Of a DNA stretch of 53,104 nucleotides, positions 34,802 to 46,500 are shown one piece after another; position 1 is the first letter of the stretch; each line of letters starts with the position of its first letter. Where the stretch lies: positions 1 through 53,104 of the forward strand of contig CANFRV010000024.1 of the NCBI GenBank assembly GCA_947449575.1. The letters run 5' to 3'. The DNA comes from Flavobacteriales bacterium (GTDB taxonomy: Bacteria > Bacteroidota > Bacteroidia > Flavobacteriales_D > Crocinitomicaceae). The notes beneath the pieces were generated by a model. It made no database searches. It saw nothing but the letters and a program-made list of their open reading frames with translations, and was not told the origin of the DNA. Made by a program: the position numbers and the translations under genes.

Positions 34802-36679
34802 ATGAGTAAGATATTTAACATTGAAGGTCGTTCGTTTTTTTTTAATTTACTCTTTGTAGTATTTAATTTAATTGGATTATCAATGGTTTGCATGGGCTTC
34901 CATGATAATTTTGAGGAATATAAAGTTGTATTGATTGCTTCTGGTGTTGCTTTAATTTTACTCACTTCATTTTTACTTCTAATTTTCCGGGGTCGTCTTC
35001 TAATGGCTGGATTTTCTAGGGTGATTGTTGGAAGTTTATGTATTGTTTCAGGACTTGTAAAAGCAAATGATCCGATTGGTTTTTCCTACAAATTAGAAGA
35101 ATATTTTGAAGATGGGGCTCTTGCCTACAGGATCAAAGAGATGTTTGGAATGCCTGGTTTTTCTTTAGAGTTTTTGATAGATTATGCACTAATATTGAGT
35201 GCGTTTATTTGCGTTCTTGAAATTGTATTAGGCGTACTTTTAATTATTGGAGGGAAAATTAAAACAGTGACGTATTGCGCTCTATTGATGATGCTTTTCT
35301 TTACTTTTTTGACCTGGCATACTGCTAATTGTGATCCAAGTAAAAAGTTTGTGGATAGAGATACCTATTCCATGTCAGATCCAATGGCCATTTCGAAGAT
35401 TGAGGAAATTAAGGTAAACAAAGAAGTGACTATTCATTCTAAAACAGCCGACTATCTAGTTGTTGATGAATTAAAGTCGCCGCAGTGCGTTGCGGATTGC
35501 GGCTGCTTTGGTGACGCTTTAAAAGGTTCAGTTGGAAGATCCTTAACACCCAAAGAATCTCTTTGGAAAGATCTTATTTTATTGTACCTCGTCATCTGGA
35601 TTTTTGTTGCGCAGTGGATTATTTTACCGAACACTCGTAAACAGAATTTAATTTTCTCACTATCATCAATTCTTATAATTTCTTTCTTTGCCTGGGTTTT
35701 TAGCTGGATTTTCCCTATATTATTTGGAATATTGGTTTTGTTAGGGGCTTTATGGATTGTCAGGGCAGGAGGGAAATTCTTCGGTAATTATTTTGGGTCC
35801 ACATTGATTGTCGCTCTAATAAGTTTATCTTTTATTGCCTATGTGTTGATGAATGAACCCCTAAAGGATTATAGACCATTCGCTGTTGGAAGCAACTTGT
35901 ATCAAAATATGCATAATGGAAAAGTCGGGATATTCAAAAGTATACTTGTTTATGAAAACAAAAAGACGGGTAAAATTGTAGAATTTGCAGCTGATTCTGA
36001 AGAATTTAAAGGGATAACAGATTGGGATAACTGGAGATTTATTCGAATGTCCACGAAGATAATTCGGGATACTCAGCTGCCTTCTATCAATGATTTTGAT
36101 CCTTTAATAAGTCTTTCAGATATTGGAAAAGAAGAATTGAAAATGAAAATCATCCAAAATGGACTAAAAAGCACGAAAGTACGTGGATTAAAAATGAAGG
36201 ATATTTTAAATCATTCATCTTTTGAAATTCCCTTTGAAGAATTTAACTTGATCGATTATCCGGTTGAAAATTATACTATTCAAGATACGATTGAAATTGA
36301 AAAATCGGCAGTTTCAGACATTAGTATTAAAGATTTTATACTTAAAAGTCCAAACATCATTATTGTTTTTGCTAAAGATTTAAAAAGAGCAAACTTTAAT
36401 GAAATAGAGAAATTTAAATCGATTCAAATGAATTGTGACAAAAATGGAATTCCTTTTATCATGATTTGCTCTGCGATAAGAAGCGAAATTAATGCATTCA
36501 GAAAAAAGTTTGATTTTAATGTTCCTGTTTTCGTAAATGATGAAAAAACAATAAAGACGGTTTCGAGGTCCAATCCATCTTTACTCGTCATTAAAAATGG
36601 GATTGTTAAAGGCAAATATCCGCACCGATCTCTACCTAGTTTTAGTTGGTTGAATGAAAATATTTTATTGAAAAAATGA
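34802..36679 (+). CDS. BT_3928 family DoxX-like membrane protein
   Basis: 625 aa. Two N-terminal membrane segments, then a DoxX-like four-helix region opening with VGSLCIVSGLVKANDPIGFSYKLEEYF-type sequence (about residues 75-110) and containing DCGCFGDAL, the family hallmark. A ~55-residue soluble insert precedes that motif. Further membrane segments follow, then a cytoplasmic or periplasmic C-terminal half with a thioredoxin-like fold but no CxxC. Longer than the ~360 aa I recall for relatives. Role unknown, possibly envelope redox. Overlaps tpiA by 4 nt. Confidence 0.82.
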   Translation: MSKIFNIEGRSFFFNLLFVVFNLIGLSMVCMGFHDNFEEYKVVLIASGVALILLTSFLLLIFRGRLLMAGFSRVIVGSLCIVSGLVKANDPIGFSYKLEEYFEDGALAYRIKEMFGMPGFSLEFLIDYALILSAFICVLEIVLGVLLIIGGKIKTVTYCALLMMLFFTFLTWHTANCDPSKKFVDRDTYSMSDPMAISKIEEIKVNKEVTIHSKTADYLVVDELKSPQCVADCGCFGDALKGSVGRSLTPKESLWKDLILLYLVIWIFVAQWIILPNTRKQNLIFSLSSILIISFFAWVFSWIFPILFGILVLLGALWIVRAGGKFFGNYFGSTLIVALISLSFIAYVLMNEPLKDYRPFAVGSNLYQNMHNGKVGIFKSILVYENKKTGKIVEFAADSEEFKGITDWDNWRFIRMSTKIIRDTQLPSINDFDPLISLSDIGKEELKMKIIQNGLKSTKVRGLKMKDILNHSSFEIPFEEFNLIDYPVENYTIQDTIEIEKSAVSDISIKDFILKSPNIIIVFAKDLKRANFNEIEKFKSIQMNCDKNGIPFIMICSAIRSEINAFRKKFDFNVPVFVNDEKTIKTVSRSNPSLLVIKNGIVKGKYPHRSLPSFSWLNENILLKK

Positions 36680-37425
36680 GAAAGAAAATAGTTGCAGGTA
36701 ATTGGAAAATGAATCTAATGAGCGTTGAAGCTAATGCCCTTTTTGATAAAATTTCCTCTAATTTATCAGGTTCTGATGAACCACTAGTGCTGGTTTTTCC
36801 TCCGTCTATTTTTTTACGTGAATTATCAAAAAAATCGAGTAAAACTGTTGCAATTGGAGCTCAGAATTTTTACCCGAAAGAAAAAGGTGCATTCACAGGG
36901 GAAATATCGGTTACTCAAGTGCAAGATTGCGGTGCAACTCATGTCTTGATTGGTCATTCTGAAAGACGTGCGTATTTTCAAGAAACAGAAAGTTTTTTAA
37001 AGGAAAAAGTGGAAAGTGCACTTGCCTATAACATAGGTATTGTATTTTGTTGTGGAGAGCCGTTGGAGATTCGTGAAAAAAATCAGGAAATGGAGTATGT
37101 GAAAAAGCAATTAGAAAATAGCCTTTTTCATTTAAGCGTTGCAGATATATCAAAATGTGTTATTGCTTACGAACCTGTTTGGGCAATTGGAACTGGAAAA
37201 ACAGCCTCAATTGAGCAAGCAGAGGAGATGCATTTTGCTATTCGTTCGTGGCTTAGTGGAAAATACGGTCAGCAGGTAGCGGATTCAATTTCAATTTTAT
37301 ACGGAGGAAGTTGCACGGCTGCAAATGCAAAAGAACTTTTTTCTTGCCCAAATGTAGATGGTGGTTTAATCGGAGGTGCTGCTTTAGATGCAGAGGCATT
37401 TCTACAAATTATACATTCTTATTAA
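36676..37425 (+). CDS. tpiA: Triose-phosphate isomerase
   Basis: A 249-aa TIM barrel interconverting DHAP and glyceraldehyde-3-phosphate. AGNWKMN at residues 7-13 holds the catalytic Lys, IGHSERR the catalytic His, and AYEPVWAIGTGK the catalytic Glu; the phosphate loop YGGS is near the end. ATG overlaps the preceding stop (ATGA). Confidence 0.98.
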   Translation: MRKKIVAGNWKMNLMSVEANALFDKISSNLSGSDEPLVLVFPPSIFLRELSKKSSKTVAIGAQNFYPKEKGAFTGEISVTQVQDCGATHVLIGHSERRAYFQETESFLKEKVESALAYNIGIVFCCGEPLEIREKNQEMEYVKKQLENSLFHLSVADISKCVIAYEPVWAIGTGKTASIEQAEEMHFAIRSWLSGKYGQQVADSISILYGGSCTAANAKELFSCPNVDGGLIGGAALDAEAFLQIIHSY

Positions 37426-38270
37426 TGGATTATTTAGAATTAACGATATCAATTGTGCCACGAAATCCGTGGGCTGAAATCTTAACAGCAGAGTTGGCGG
37501 ACTTGGGTTTTGAAAGTTTTGTAGATACGGAAGATGGAATTCAAGCATATGGATTATTGAAAAATATTGAACTAGAATCGGTTGTAAAAAAATCTAGTCT
37601 TTCCTCTGAAAATGAAGGTGTGCATTTTGAATTTACGCAAAAAGTAATACCACATCAGAATTGGAATGCACTATGGGAATCTGATTTTCATCCTGTTGAA
37701 GTGGAGGAATATTTAACAATTATTGCCCCTTTTCATTCAAAAGAAAATCTAAAAGGTATGATTGTTGAGATTCAGCCTCAAATGTCTTTTGGAACAGGTC
37801 ATCATCAAACCACTTGGTTGATGTCTAAAGCATTGTTCGAATTAGAAAGAATACCTGAATCTGTTTTAGATATGGGTACAGGAACGGGTGTTTTAGCAAT
37901 AATTGCTGAAAAATTAGGTGCTAAGACCATAGTTGGAATTGATATTGAAGATTGGACAGTCATTAATGCGAGAGAAAATATAAAAAGAAATACGTGTAAA
38001 TCGATCGAAATTTTGTGTGGCGATGTCGATTTAATTGAGGGCAGAAAATTTGGACTTATTATTGCAAATATTAATAAAAATGTATTAAAATCTCATATTG
38101 AATCATACAGCAGAGCGCTAGAATATGGAGGAATTCTGCTTCTTAGTGGTTTTTTTGATTCGGATGTTGATGAACTTATTACTTTTTCAAATGCTCATAA
38201 TTTAAAAATGAATAGAATTTATTCGAAAGAAAGTTGGGCGGGAATAAAACTTATTAAAGAAGAAAATTAA
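37425..38270 (+). CDS. prmA: Ribosomal protein L11 methyltransferase
   Basis: 281 aa from the ATG at 37425, which overlaps the last base of the tpiA stop; a longer in-frame start at 37311 lies inside tpiA and gives a Cys/Arg-rich nonsense leader, so it is rejected. N-terminal L11-recognition domain, then the SAM-binding core with FGTGHHQTT, LDMGTGTGVLAI and the catalytic-site IANINKNVL (NxN in place of the usual NI-L-type motif). Trimethylates L11. Confidence 0.95.
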   Translation: MDYLELTISIVPRNPWAEILTAELADLGFESFVDTEDGIQAYGLLKNIELESVVKKSSLSSENEGVHFEFTQKVIPHQNWNALWESDFHPVEVEEYLTIIAPFHSKENLKGMIVEIQPQMSFGTGHHQTTWLMSKALFELERIPESVLDMGTGTGVLAIIAEKLGAKTIVGIDIEDWTVINARENIKRNTCKSIEILCGDVDLIEGRKFGLIIANINKNVLKSHIESYSRALEYGGILLLSGFFDSDVDELITFSNAHNLKMNRIYSKESWAGIKLIKEEN

Positions 38271-38286
38271 TTTAACACAAAAAGCT

Positions 38287-41200
38287 ATGTTAAAAAAGAT
38301 ACTTTTAATTTTTGGGTTTAGTTTAACCAGTTATTTTTCTATAAGTCAGTCATATACGGAAGATAAAGGCGATTTTGTTAAGGCTTTTCACAAGGCGCTA
38401 AATGAATATGGTAAAGGAGAATTCTCTGATTTTGCTAAAAAAGATTTACCTGCAATGCTTCTTGAAACAACACAATTCCCCGCCAATTATTTTAAAAAAA
38501 TGGTGGAGACATGTAATTTAATGGAGTCAAAAAGAATGTCGCCCTACCCAGAAATTTATAACTATGTTTTTTCAGTATATTCTTTTGTCAAAGGAAAACA
38601 AAGTACTGCTAGTTATGATATTTGGCAGGCTGCAATAGATAAAATGCTCGCATCTAAGAATAATCAGAAATTTGAGGATTTTGTAGGGTTTTCAGGTTTA
38701 TTCTTTTCAAAACAGATAATCAGTGATAATGCAAATTTTGATTGGTATTATGTAGGTGGTACATTTTCTTTCGAATATACTGATAAACCTTTATTCAAGT
38801 GTGTCAATGGAACGCTAGCTTGTCGTGTCATTAACAATGATCAGAAAACAATGAAGGAATTTAAATTTGTGGATAGTTTGGTGATTTCAAATACTTCTGG
38901 AACATATGATCCGATGGCAAAAAGATGGGTTGGTAGTGGTGGATCATTGGATTGGGAAAAAGTCGGACTTTCTAAAAAACAGACATCTGCGATTCTTACT
39001 AATTATGAAATTTCAACTCGGGTTTCAAATTTTTCATGTGATTCTGTGACGTTAACAACTCCTTATTTTGCCAAACCAATCAAAGGTAGAATTGCCGATC
39101 GTGCTTTTAAAATAAATAGGGAAGAAGATAAAATATATCCTCAATTTACTTCATATGAGAGGAGACTATCTATTAAAAAGATAAAAGCGGATATTGATTA
39201 TGAGGGTGGATTTTCTCTTCAAGGAGCAAATTTTGTGGGGGTTGGCTACCCAAAGGAGCCAGCGAAAATGATTGTAAATAGAGGAGGAAAGGCTTTTTTA
39301 ACAGCAACTGCGCAAGAATTTATTATTAGCCCAATAGCGATTCATGGATTTAATACAGCCATTAAATTGATGCTGAACGATAATCATGATTCAATTATTC
39401 ATCCTGGTTTGGATTTTAAATACATAATTGATAAAAAGAGTGTTGAAATGGCTAGGACAAAGTCTGGTAATGGTCAAGCTCCTTTTCATAATACGTATCA
39501 TAAGGTTGATATGTATATGCCGAAATTGGCTTGGCAGACGGAATCCACAGACTTGGTAATCACCTACGAAATTGGTACGAGTCAAGAACAAAAAATTGCC
39601 ACTTTTGAATCTGAGAACTTCTTTGATGCACGTTTATTTGACAAACTACAAGGTATGGAACCAATTCATCCCTTGGTGGCAATTTCAAATTACTGTTATA
39701 AAAATGATGAATATATTTTATCAGATGGTAAAGTCGCTACCGCTTTAAGTAAGACACTTGAACAAGTTAAACCTCTATTATTAGAACTTGCTAATTATGG
39801 TTTTATCACCTACGATACAGATTCTAAAATGATTACCATCAATAGTAAACTGACCAATTTTGTCCTTGCTAAATCAGGTAAAAAAGATTTTGATAATTTA
39901 ATCTTTATTTGTGATTTACGTCCGAAAGAATTAACAGAGACACCAGAACAAATTGCCAAAGATGAAAATCTTCGCTTTGTGCAACTTGAATACAAAAAAA
40001 ATAATGAGGTGAGGCGGAATATGCCCGAATTTGGAAAATTAAGTTTAAGTTCATTAGAGCTTAATATCAAAGCGATCGACTTCATTAATATTTCTAGTGC
40101 TCAAAATACTTTTGTTGTTCCGACTGACAAAGAAGTTATTTTGAAAAAAGATCGAAACTTTGATTTTATCGGTTGGATAAGTTCTGGGAAAATGGAATTA
40201 AATGTCTTGGCTTCTTCCTTTAATTACAAAGAATTTAAATTTACGATTCAAAAAACACATAAATCATTGTTTAGAGTTAAACCTCTGAGACCGGAAGATG
40301 GCAATAGACCTATTGCTATGATGTCCAGCTTGAATGGAATTACAGGCGAGTTGTTTATTGATAATCCTACAAATCGATCTGGAATTAATCCTAAAATTAC
40401 CGATTATCCTCAGTTAAAAGTTTCAAAACCTTCTTTTGTGTATTATAATTCTCCTGCAATTTATAATGGCACCTATGATAGTAGTCGATTTTACTATACG
40501 GTAGATCCATTTTTCATTGATAGTTTGGATAATTTTGAAGAGAAATCTTTTAGAGTGATTGGAGAATTAACTTCAGCCGGTATTTTCCCGAAATTTAGAG
40601 AAAACTTGACGATTATGCCTGATTATTCCTTCGGGTTTTCAGCGAAAGCACCAGCGGGTGGACATGATTTTTATGGAACGAGTTCTAAATATGAAAATAA
40701 AATTATTTTATCGAACAATGGTTTAGAAGGGGCTGGAACAATTAATTATGTTCATTCAAGTTCTGTCTCGAAAGGTTTTACATTTTTTCCAGACTCAACA
40801 ATTGGTCTAGCTGTTTTCACAAACAAACCTATCGAAGTAGGTGTTCAATTTCCAGATGTTACATGTGAAAATGCCAACATTACCTACGTCCCTAAAAAGA
40901 ATTTATTGAAAGCGGCTTCTACAAATAAATTTGATTTATTGTTTTTTAATAAAGAAGCAAAACTCAGGGGTACGGCCATCGTAAGAGCTGAAGGAATGAC
41001 AGGTTTTGGTTTAATGAATGTGAAAAATGCAACAATGCTTTCCGATGATTATAAATTTAAAAGATGGGATGTTGATGCGGACACACTAGGTTTCAGTCTT
41101 AAAAATCAATATTTAGTTGAAGGGGAGGAGCCAATTGCATTAAAGACCGATAATGTGCAAGGACATGTTTCATTTGTGGACAGAAAAGGAGAATTTAAGT

Positions 41201-42906
41201 CAAATAACGGAGAAGCTAGACTCGATTTCCCCATCAATCAATATTTCTGTACTATGGATAAATTTACATGGTTTATGGATTTAGAATCGATTGAAGTTGA
41301 AGCGAAAGGAGGCGAAGACGCAGTGGCAAATGCAGATCTAGATTTACTCGGACCTAACTTTTTCTCCGCGCATCCTGATCAAGATTCTTTGCAGTTTAGG
41401 GCTCCAAAAGCGGCTTTTAACTTAAAAGAAAAATCAATTTATTGTTCGAAGGTATTTTATTTAGATGTTGCTGATGCACGAATTTATCCAGACAGTTCGA
41501 AAGTTGTTATTCGTAAAAAAGCAAAAATGGATCCATTCCAAGATGCTAAAGTGGTAGCCAATTATATTACTAAATATCATAAGTTCTTGCATTGTGAAAT
41601 ACAAGTGTCTGCGCGAAGAAAATATGCTGGTAAAGGTGTGTATCCCTATTATGATAAAGATAGTTTGAAAACGGATTTTACGATGAATAGAATTTATCTT
41701 GATTCAACGGGTCAAACAGTTGCTGAAGGTAAAATAGGACAAGATGCCAATTTCTATCTGAGTAAGCAATTTGATTATTATGGTGACGTTTCCGTAATTG
41801 CTTCCTTACCTACAATTATTTTCAAAGGTTCTACAAGAATGAATCATAATTGTGAGAAATTTCCCCGATCTTGGATTGCTTTGAGTGCTAATATTGATCC
41901 AGCAAATATTCAAATACCTATAGATGCTGCGATGAAAAACATTGAAGGAAAAAGTGTAATGGCAGGTTTAGCATGGAGAGATTCAAAAGTTTTGGATAGT
42001 ATTCGCTTGTATCCAACATTTTTATCTCCATTGCAAAATGATTTAGATCCTGTCGTAATGAAAGCTACGGGTTTACTTCAATACAATGTGGACGCAAAAG
42101 AATTTCAAATTGGTTCAGTGGATAAATTACTGAATCGAGGTGAGAAAGGAAATTTTCTTTCTTTGCATACAGAAACTTGCATACTGGATGGTAATGGCGC
42201 GATTAATTTAGGGATGAATTATGGTGATGTCAATGTAAGTTCTGTTGGTGTAGTCAATTATAATCCTAAAAAAGGAGAAACGACGATGAATCTTACAGCT
42301 AAGTTTAATATGCCAATGGACAAAGGTTTGATGCAAGATTTAGCTGTTAAAATGGCAGCTGTTGAGGATTTAAAACCATTGGATTTTAATTCAAGTACCT
42401 TGGAGCAAGCTGTTTTAGAATGGTCGGGTCGGGAAGAAGCAGATAAGATGAAAGCGGACTATACAATTAATGGAGAGCTCAAATATCCAAAAGGGCTGGA
42501 GTCTGCGTTAACAATAACAGGATTAAAAATTAAATCATTTGATATTAAAACAATGCAAGAAAGAGGATTTATTTCAACGTCAGAAACGGCTTCTATTGTT
42601 TGTATGTATGGTAAACCTGTATTTAAAACGGTTCCTTTTAAGGCATTCTTTTTACAATCCTACTCATTGTCTGAAACGGTAGGAGATAAATTCGGACTGC
42701 AAATTAATATTCCTACGCTTGATTATTATTTTGATTATTCCATGGAAGCGAAAGATGGAACCATGCGCATAATTTCAGGTGATCCTGATTTTGTGACTGC
42801 AGTGAATGCAATAAAAGAAGATAAAAGAAAAATTAAGAATTTTAAATATGCAATAGAAACGGGAAGCATTTATTTAAGTAAGTTTTTACGTTATTTTGGA
42901 CTTTGA
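38287..42906 (+). CDS. Large secreted protein of unknown function (1539 aa)
   Basis: A signal peptide (ILLIFGFSLTSYFSISQ) precedes a helical region (about residues 25-150), then a very long beta-rich body with many short strand-turn segments and no transmembrane helix. A small helical region around residues 450-540 (PLVAISNYCYKNDEYILSDGKVATALSKTLEQ) may be a winged-helix-like module. There is no type IX secretion C-terminal domain. I recognise no family. It starts 17 bp after prmA and runs straight into plsY (stop and start overlap), so it is operonic. Its size and context suggest an envelope or cell-surface role together with the giant protein (inference). Confidence 0.75.
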   Translation: MLKKILLIFGFSLTSYFSISQSYTEDKGDFVKAFHKALNEYGKGEFSDFAKKDLPAMLLETTQFPANYFKKMVETCNLMESKRMSPYPEIYNYVFSVYSFVKGKQSTASYDIWQAAIDKMLASKNNQKFEDFVGFSGLFFSKQIISDNANFDWYYVGGTFSFEYTDKPLFKCVNGTLACRVINNDQKTMKEFKFVDSLVISNTSGTYDPMAKRWVGSGGSLDWEKVGLSKKQTSAILTNYEISTRVSNFSCDSVTLTTPYFAKPIKGRIADRAFKINREEDKIYPQFTSYERRLSIKKIKADIDYEGGFSLQGANFVGVGYPKEPAKMIVNRGGKAFLTATAQEFIISPIAIHGFNTAIKLMLNDNHDSIIHPGLDFKYIIDKKSVEMARTKSGNGQAPFHNTYHKVDMYMPKLAWQTESTDLVITYEIGTSQEQKIATFESENFFDARLFDKLQGMEPIHPLVAISNYCYKNDEYILSDGKVATALSKTLEQVKPLLLELANYGFITYDTDSKMITINSKLTNFVLAKSGKKDFDNLIFICDLRPKELTETPEQIAKDENLRFVQLEYKKNNEVRRNMPEFGKLSLSSLELNIKAIDFINISSAQNTFVVPTDKEVILKKDRNFDFIGWISSGKMELNVLASSFNYKEFKFTIQKTHKSLFRVKPLRPEDGNRPIAMMSSLNGITGELFIDNPTNRSGINPKITDYPQLKVSKPSFVYYNSPAIYNGTYDSSRFYYTVDPFFIDSLDNFEEKSFRVIGELTSAGIFPKFRENLTIMPDYSFGFSAKAPAGGHDFYGTSSKYENKIILSNNGLEGAGTINYVHSSSVSKGFTFFPDSTIGLAVFTNKPIEVGVQFPDVTCENANITYVPKKNLLKAASTNKFDLLFFNKEAKLRGTAIVRAEGMTGFGLMNVKNATMLSDDYKFKRWDVDADTLGFSLKNQYLVEGEEPIALKTDNVQGHVSFVDRKGEFKSNNGEARLDFPINQYFCTMDKFTWFMDLESIEVEAKGGEDAVANADLDLLGPNFFSAHPDQDSLQFRAPKAAFNLKEKSIYCSKVFYLDVADARIYPDSSKVVIRKKAKMDPFQDAKVVANYITKYHKFLHCEIQVSARRKYAGKGVYPYYDKDSLKTDFTMNRIYLDSTGQTVAEGKIGQDANFYLSKQFDYYGDVSVIASLPTIIFKGSTRMNHNCEKFPRSWIALSANIDPANIQIPIDAAMKNIEGKSVMAGLAWRDSKVLDSIRLYPTFLSPLQNDLDPVVMKATGLLQYNVDAKEFQIGSVDKLLNRGEKGNFLSLHTETCILDGNGAINLGMNYGDVNVSSVGVVNYNPKKGETTMNLTAKFNMPMDKGLMQDLAVKMAAVEDLKPLDFNSSTLEQAVLEWSGREEADKMKADYTINGELKYPKGLESALTITGLKIKSFDIKTMQERGFISTSETASIVCMYGKPVFKTVPFKAFFLQSYSLSETVGDKFGLQINIPTLDYYFDYSMEAKDGTMRIISGDPDFVTAVNAIKEDKRKIKNFKYAIETGSIYLSKFLRYFGL

Positions 42907-43538
42907 TGTACATGAATTTAATAATATTTGGTAGTCTAGCCTATTTATTGGGGTCAATTCCTTCTGCTGTGTGGATTGGGAAAACCTGGTATGGTATTGA
43001 TGTGAGAGAGCATGGCAGTAATAATGCAGGTGCAACAAATACCTTCCGAGTGCTTGGTAAAAATGCAGGAATTACAGTGTTAGTTATTGATATATTAAAA
43101 GGTTTTTTAGCAGTATATCTGCCAGTTCTTATTCATTTCGGAGCTGAAACTATTTTGGATGGAGAACTGATTCATATTCAAATTCTTGCAGCAATTACTG
43201 CAGTACTTGGACATGTTTTCCCTATTTTTGCTGGTTTTAAAGGAGGTAAAGGAGTAGCTACATCATTAGGTATAATTATAGGGATTCACCCGCCTACCGC
43301 GTTAGTTTGTTTAACGTTATTTTTGATTGTATTTTTAACTACGAAATTTGTTTCTTTTGGGGCAATTTGTTCTTCCATCGCTTTCCCGATCGTTTTGGTT
43401 TTTGTTTTTAAGACAACAGATTTCTCTTTGATATTATTTAGTATTTTTCTATCATTTGCAGTTATTTTTGCCCATCGCAAGAATATAACTAGATTGATAA
43501 AAGGAGAAGAAAATAAAATGAATTTATTTAAGAAATGA
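42906..43538 (+). CDS. plsY: Glycerol-3-phosphate acyltransferase PlsY
   Basis: 210 aa from ATG 42906 (ATG at 42912 also possible; a TTG at 42903 is unlikely). Five membrane segments and the three PlsY motifs: GSIPSAVWIGK, GSNNAGATNTFR and GHVFPIFAGFKGGKGVAT. Transfers acyl from acyl-phosphate to glycerol-3-phosphate, the first step of phospholipid synthesis. The last segment is followed by a basic tail. Flanked by the two giant genes. Confidence 0.96.
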   Translation: MYMNLIIFGSLAYLLGSIPSAVWIGKTWYGIDVREHGSNNAGATNTFRVLGKNAGITVLVIDILKGFLAVYLPVLIHFGAETILDGELIHIQILAAITAVLGHVFPIFAGFKGGKGVATSLGIIIGIHPPTALVCLTLFLIVFLTTKFVSFGAICSSIAFPIVLVFVFKTTDFSLILFSIFLSFAVIFAHRKNITRLIKGEENKMNLFKK

Positions 43539-43560
43539 TATTTCCTACAAAAAATTATAA

Positions 43561-46500
43561 ATGAGTTTAAAATCTTTATATATACTGCTATTAGTTGTTT
43601 TTTCAACCACTTTTTCTTTCTCACAAGAAACGATAGAAGAAGTGAAATCAGCTGCTGATAAACTGTTTGAAAATGAAAAATATTTGGAGGCAACTCCCTA
43701 TTATTTAAGGCTGCTAGCCATTGAGCCAAGGAATCATAATTATAATTTCCGTTATGGAACTTGCCTGTTGTATAATACGAGTAAAGGTCAGGATGTTTTT
43801 AAATATTTGAATTATGCGGTGACAAATGAGGCCGTTGAAGTGGAAGCATACTATTTTTTAGCGAAGGCATTTCATCTAAATTATCAATTCAATGACGCTA
43901 TCAAATATTACACAATATATCAAACCAAGGCAGGTGAGAATGCAAAACAGGCCTTAGATGTAAAACGTCAAATTGAAATGTGTGAAAATGGTAAACGATT
44001 AATTACCACTATTACAGAAATGGTTGTAATCGATAAAAAGGAAATTGAAATTGAAAAATTTTTCCGAATTTATGATTTAAGTGACATAGGTGGTAATTTG
44101 TTAGTTACTGCAGAATTTCAGACAAAAATTGATGAGAAAAAAGCACATATTCCTTTGATTCATTTTCCAGAAAACCCGACTGTTATTTATTATTCAAGTT
44201 ATGGTGATAATGCAAAAACGGGGAAAGATATATATGTGAGGAGAAGATTGCCAACGGGTGGCTGGGGTATTCCTCAAGCAATTCAAGGGGGTGTAAATAC
44301 AAATTTTGATGAGGATTACCCGTACATGCATCCAGACGGTAATTATTTGTATTTCAGTTCAAAAGGTCATAATTCTATGGGGGGATTTGATGTTTTTCGT
44401 TGTAAATACGATGCAGAAACGGATGTGTTTGGAGTAGCTGAAAATATTGATTATGCCGTTTCCTCGCCAGATGATGATTTATTTTATGTGGTTGATTCAT
44501 TAAACAAAAATGCCTATTTCGCTTCAGGTCGTCAAAGTGAGGAAGGGAAATTATTTGTCTATAAAGTAAGGGTTGACCGTGTACCATTAAATATGTCTGT
44601 TGTCAAAGGGCAATTTTCTTCTACGATAAATCCAGCTCAAAAGAAAGTGTTTGTCGATGTAAAAGATTACGCAACAGGTGAGTTTATTGGGAATTTTAAT
44701 TCAAATGACAAAGGAGTGTATCTTATTACATTTCCAAAAGGTGGAAAATATGAATTTACGATAAAGGTGGGTGATAGTCCGCAGGAATATAAATATATAG
44801 CTTCCATTCCCTTTTTGAAGGAATTTAAACCTTTAAAACAAAAGATTGTTCACGCCATGGACGGTGATCGTGAAAATGTGAAAGTTATTGATTTGTTTGA
44901 TGAACAAGTCGAAGATCCTCAAGCAGTTTTTGCACAAGTTTTAAAATTAAAAGCCGTTTTAGCACCTAATATTACGCAGGAAGAATTAGATCTTTTAGAT
45001 AAAGATATAAAATCAAAGCAAGTTTTGGAAGACCTTGGTATTGGGAAATTATCCCTTGTTGAGGTGGGTTATTTATTGGATGAAGAAGTGAAAGATGCTG
45101 AAAAAGCACAAGGGGGAACAAAAGAAATTGAAAACAAAGTGAATACCCAGATAATCGCCAATACAAAAGAAATCAATCGCTTGGATTTAGTGATAAAAAG
45201 TAAATTGGATAAAGCGAATGTAGCGGATAGTGATAAGAAAAAATATAAACTGCTGAAGGAGGCTGATAGAGCTTTAAAATTGCAAGAAGATCTGAAAGTA
45301 TTAAATGAAGTTAGTCTGAAATATGCAGATTCGATATCAAAAATACCTGTTACTGGTTCAGAGGCTCAAACAGCTGAAGTGAAAAAGTTTGCACAGCATT
45401 TTAATGAACTTCTTAAGGAAAATAAGCAAAAAGAAGCATACGCCTACTTATATGACAACAAGGTTGCAATTAAGAATATTATAGATGTTAAGGCGCCCGA
45501 TCCACTGCAAGATATGATTGATCGTGGATTAATTTTAGATGAAGAAATTAATCGATTACAGCCTAAGGATGATAAATATGCACTAGATATTAAAAAAATT
45601 GAACAAGAAATAGCAACACTTGAGCAATCAAAAGTTACGGCAAAAAATAAGGATTTACCTGATATACAGGCAGCGATTAAATCCAAAATGAATGAAAAAA
45701 ACATGATTGCCGAAGAAAGAAATTTCAATGGTGTTGGTTTAAATGATAAAATAAACGAAAGAAGTTCTTTAAGAAAACGGATAGATATTTTGGAAGGAAT
45801 TTATGATATCAAAGCAGATAAAATAATTTCTAAAGAGGAACTTAATAGTGCGCTGGCTTCTTCTAAAGCGACCAATTCAGCTGCCATTAGAAAAGAACTT
45901 AGCGAAGAAATTGCATCATTAGTATTGAAAAATCCTGACGTTAAAGAGATTGATTATTCAGAAATGGAAGGTGAATTAGGTTCCGTTGCTACAAAATCTA
46001 GATCTCAGGCAGAAAAAATAAAAACAGATCCAAATTTAACGGCAGAACAAAAAGCTGCAAAATTAAACGCAATCAATGCAGAGCTTTTAACAACTATCAA
46101 TAAAGAAGTTAGTATTGCAAAAAAGGCGGTTGAAAAAAATCCAAACGATCCCAATTTGAAAGCAAAATTGGATGCTTTGCAATTCTCAAAATCTCTGGTT
46201 GCTGCATCACTTGACATTCCTTCGGATGATGTTGATTTGGAGGTTGTTGCTTCGACTGTATCAAATGGTTCCTCAACAAAACCTTCATCTTCCTCTACAT
46301 CTGTCGCTGTAAACTCTGAAAAACCCGCAAATAGCGCAACAACTTCTCCAGTAAGTGCGAAGCCACCTATCGTAACAGATTCTCCAGCAAAAGAAGTCAC
46401 TAAAAACACAGAAGTATCTGCCACTGTGCCTTCCACTGAAACGAAGTCCGCATCTACAAATTCTACATCTGCCACCACTGCTCCAAATGTAAGTGCAAAA

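Noticed and set aside
37311-37424. N-terminal extension of prmA
   Set aside because: The extra 38 codons lie inside tpiA and encode Cys/Arg-rich sequence unlike PrmA; the ATG at 37425 fits the family.
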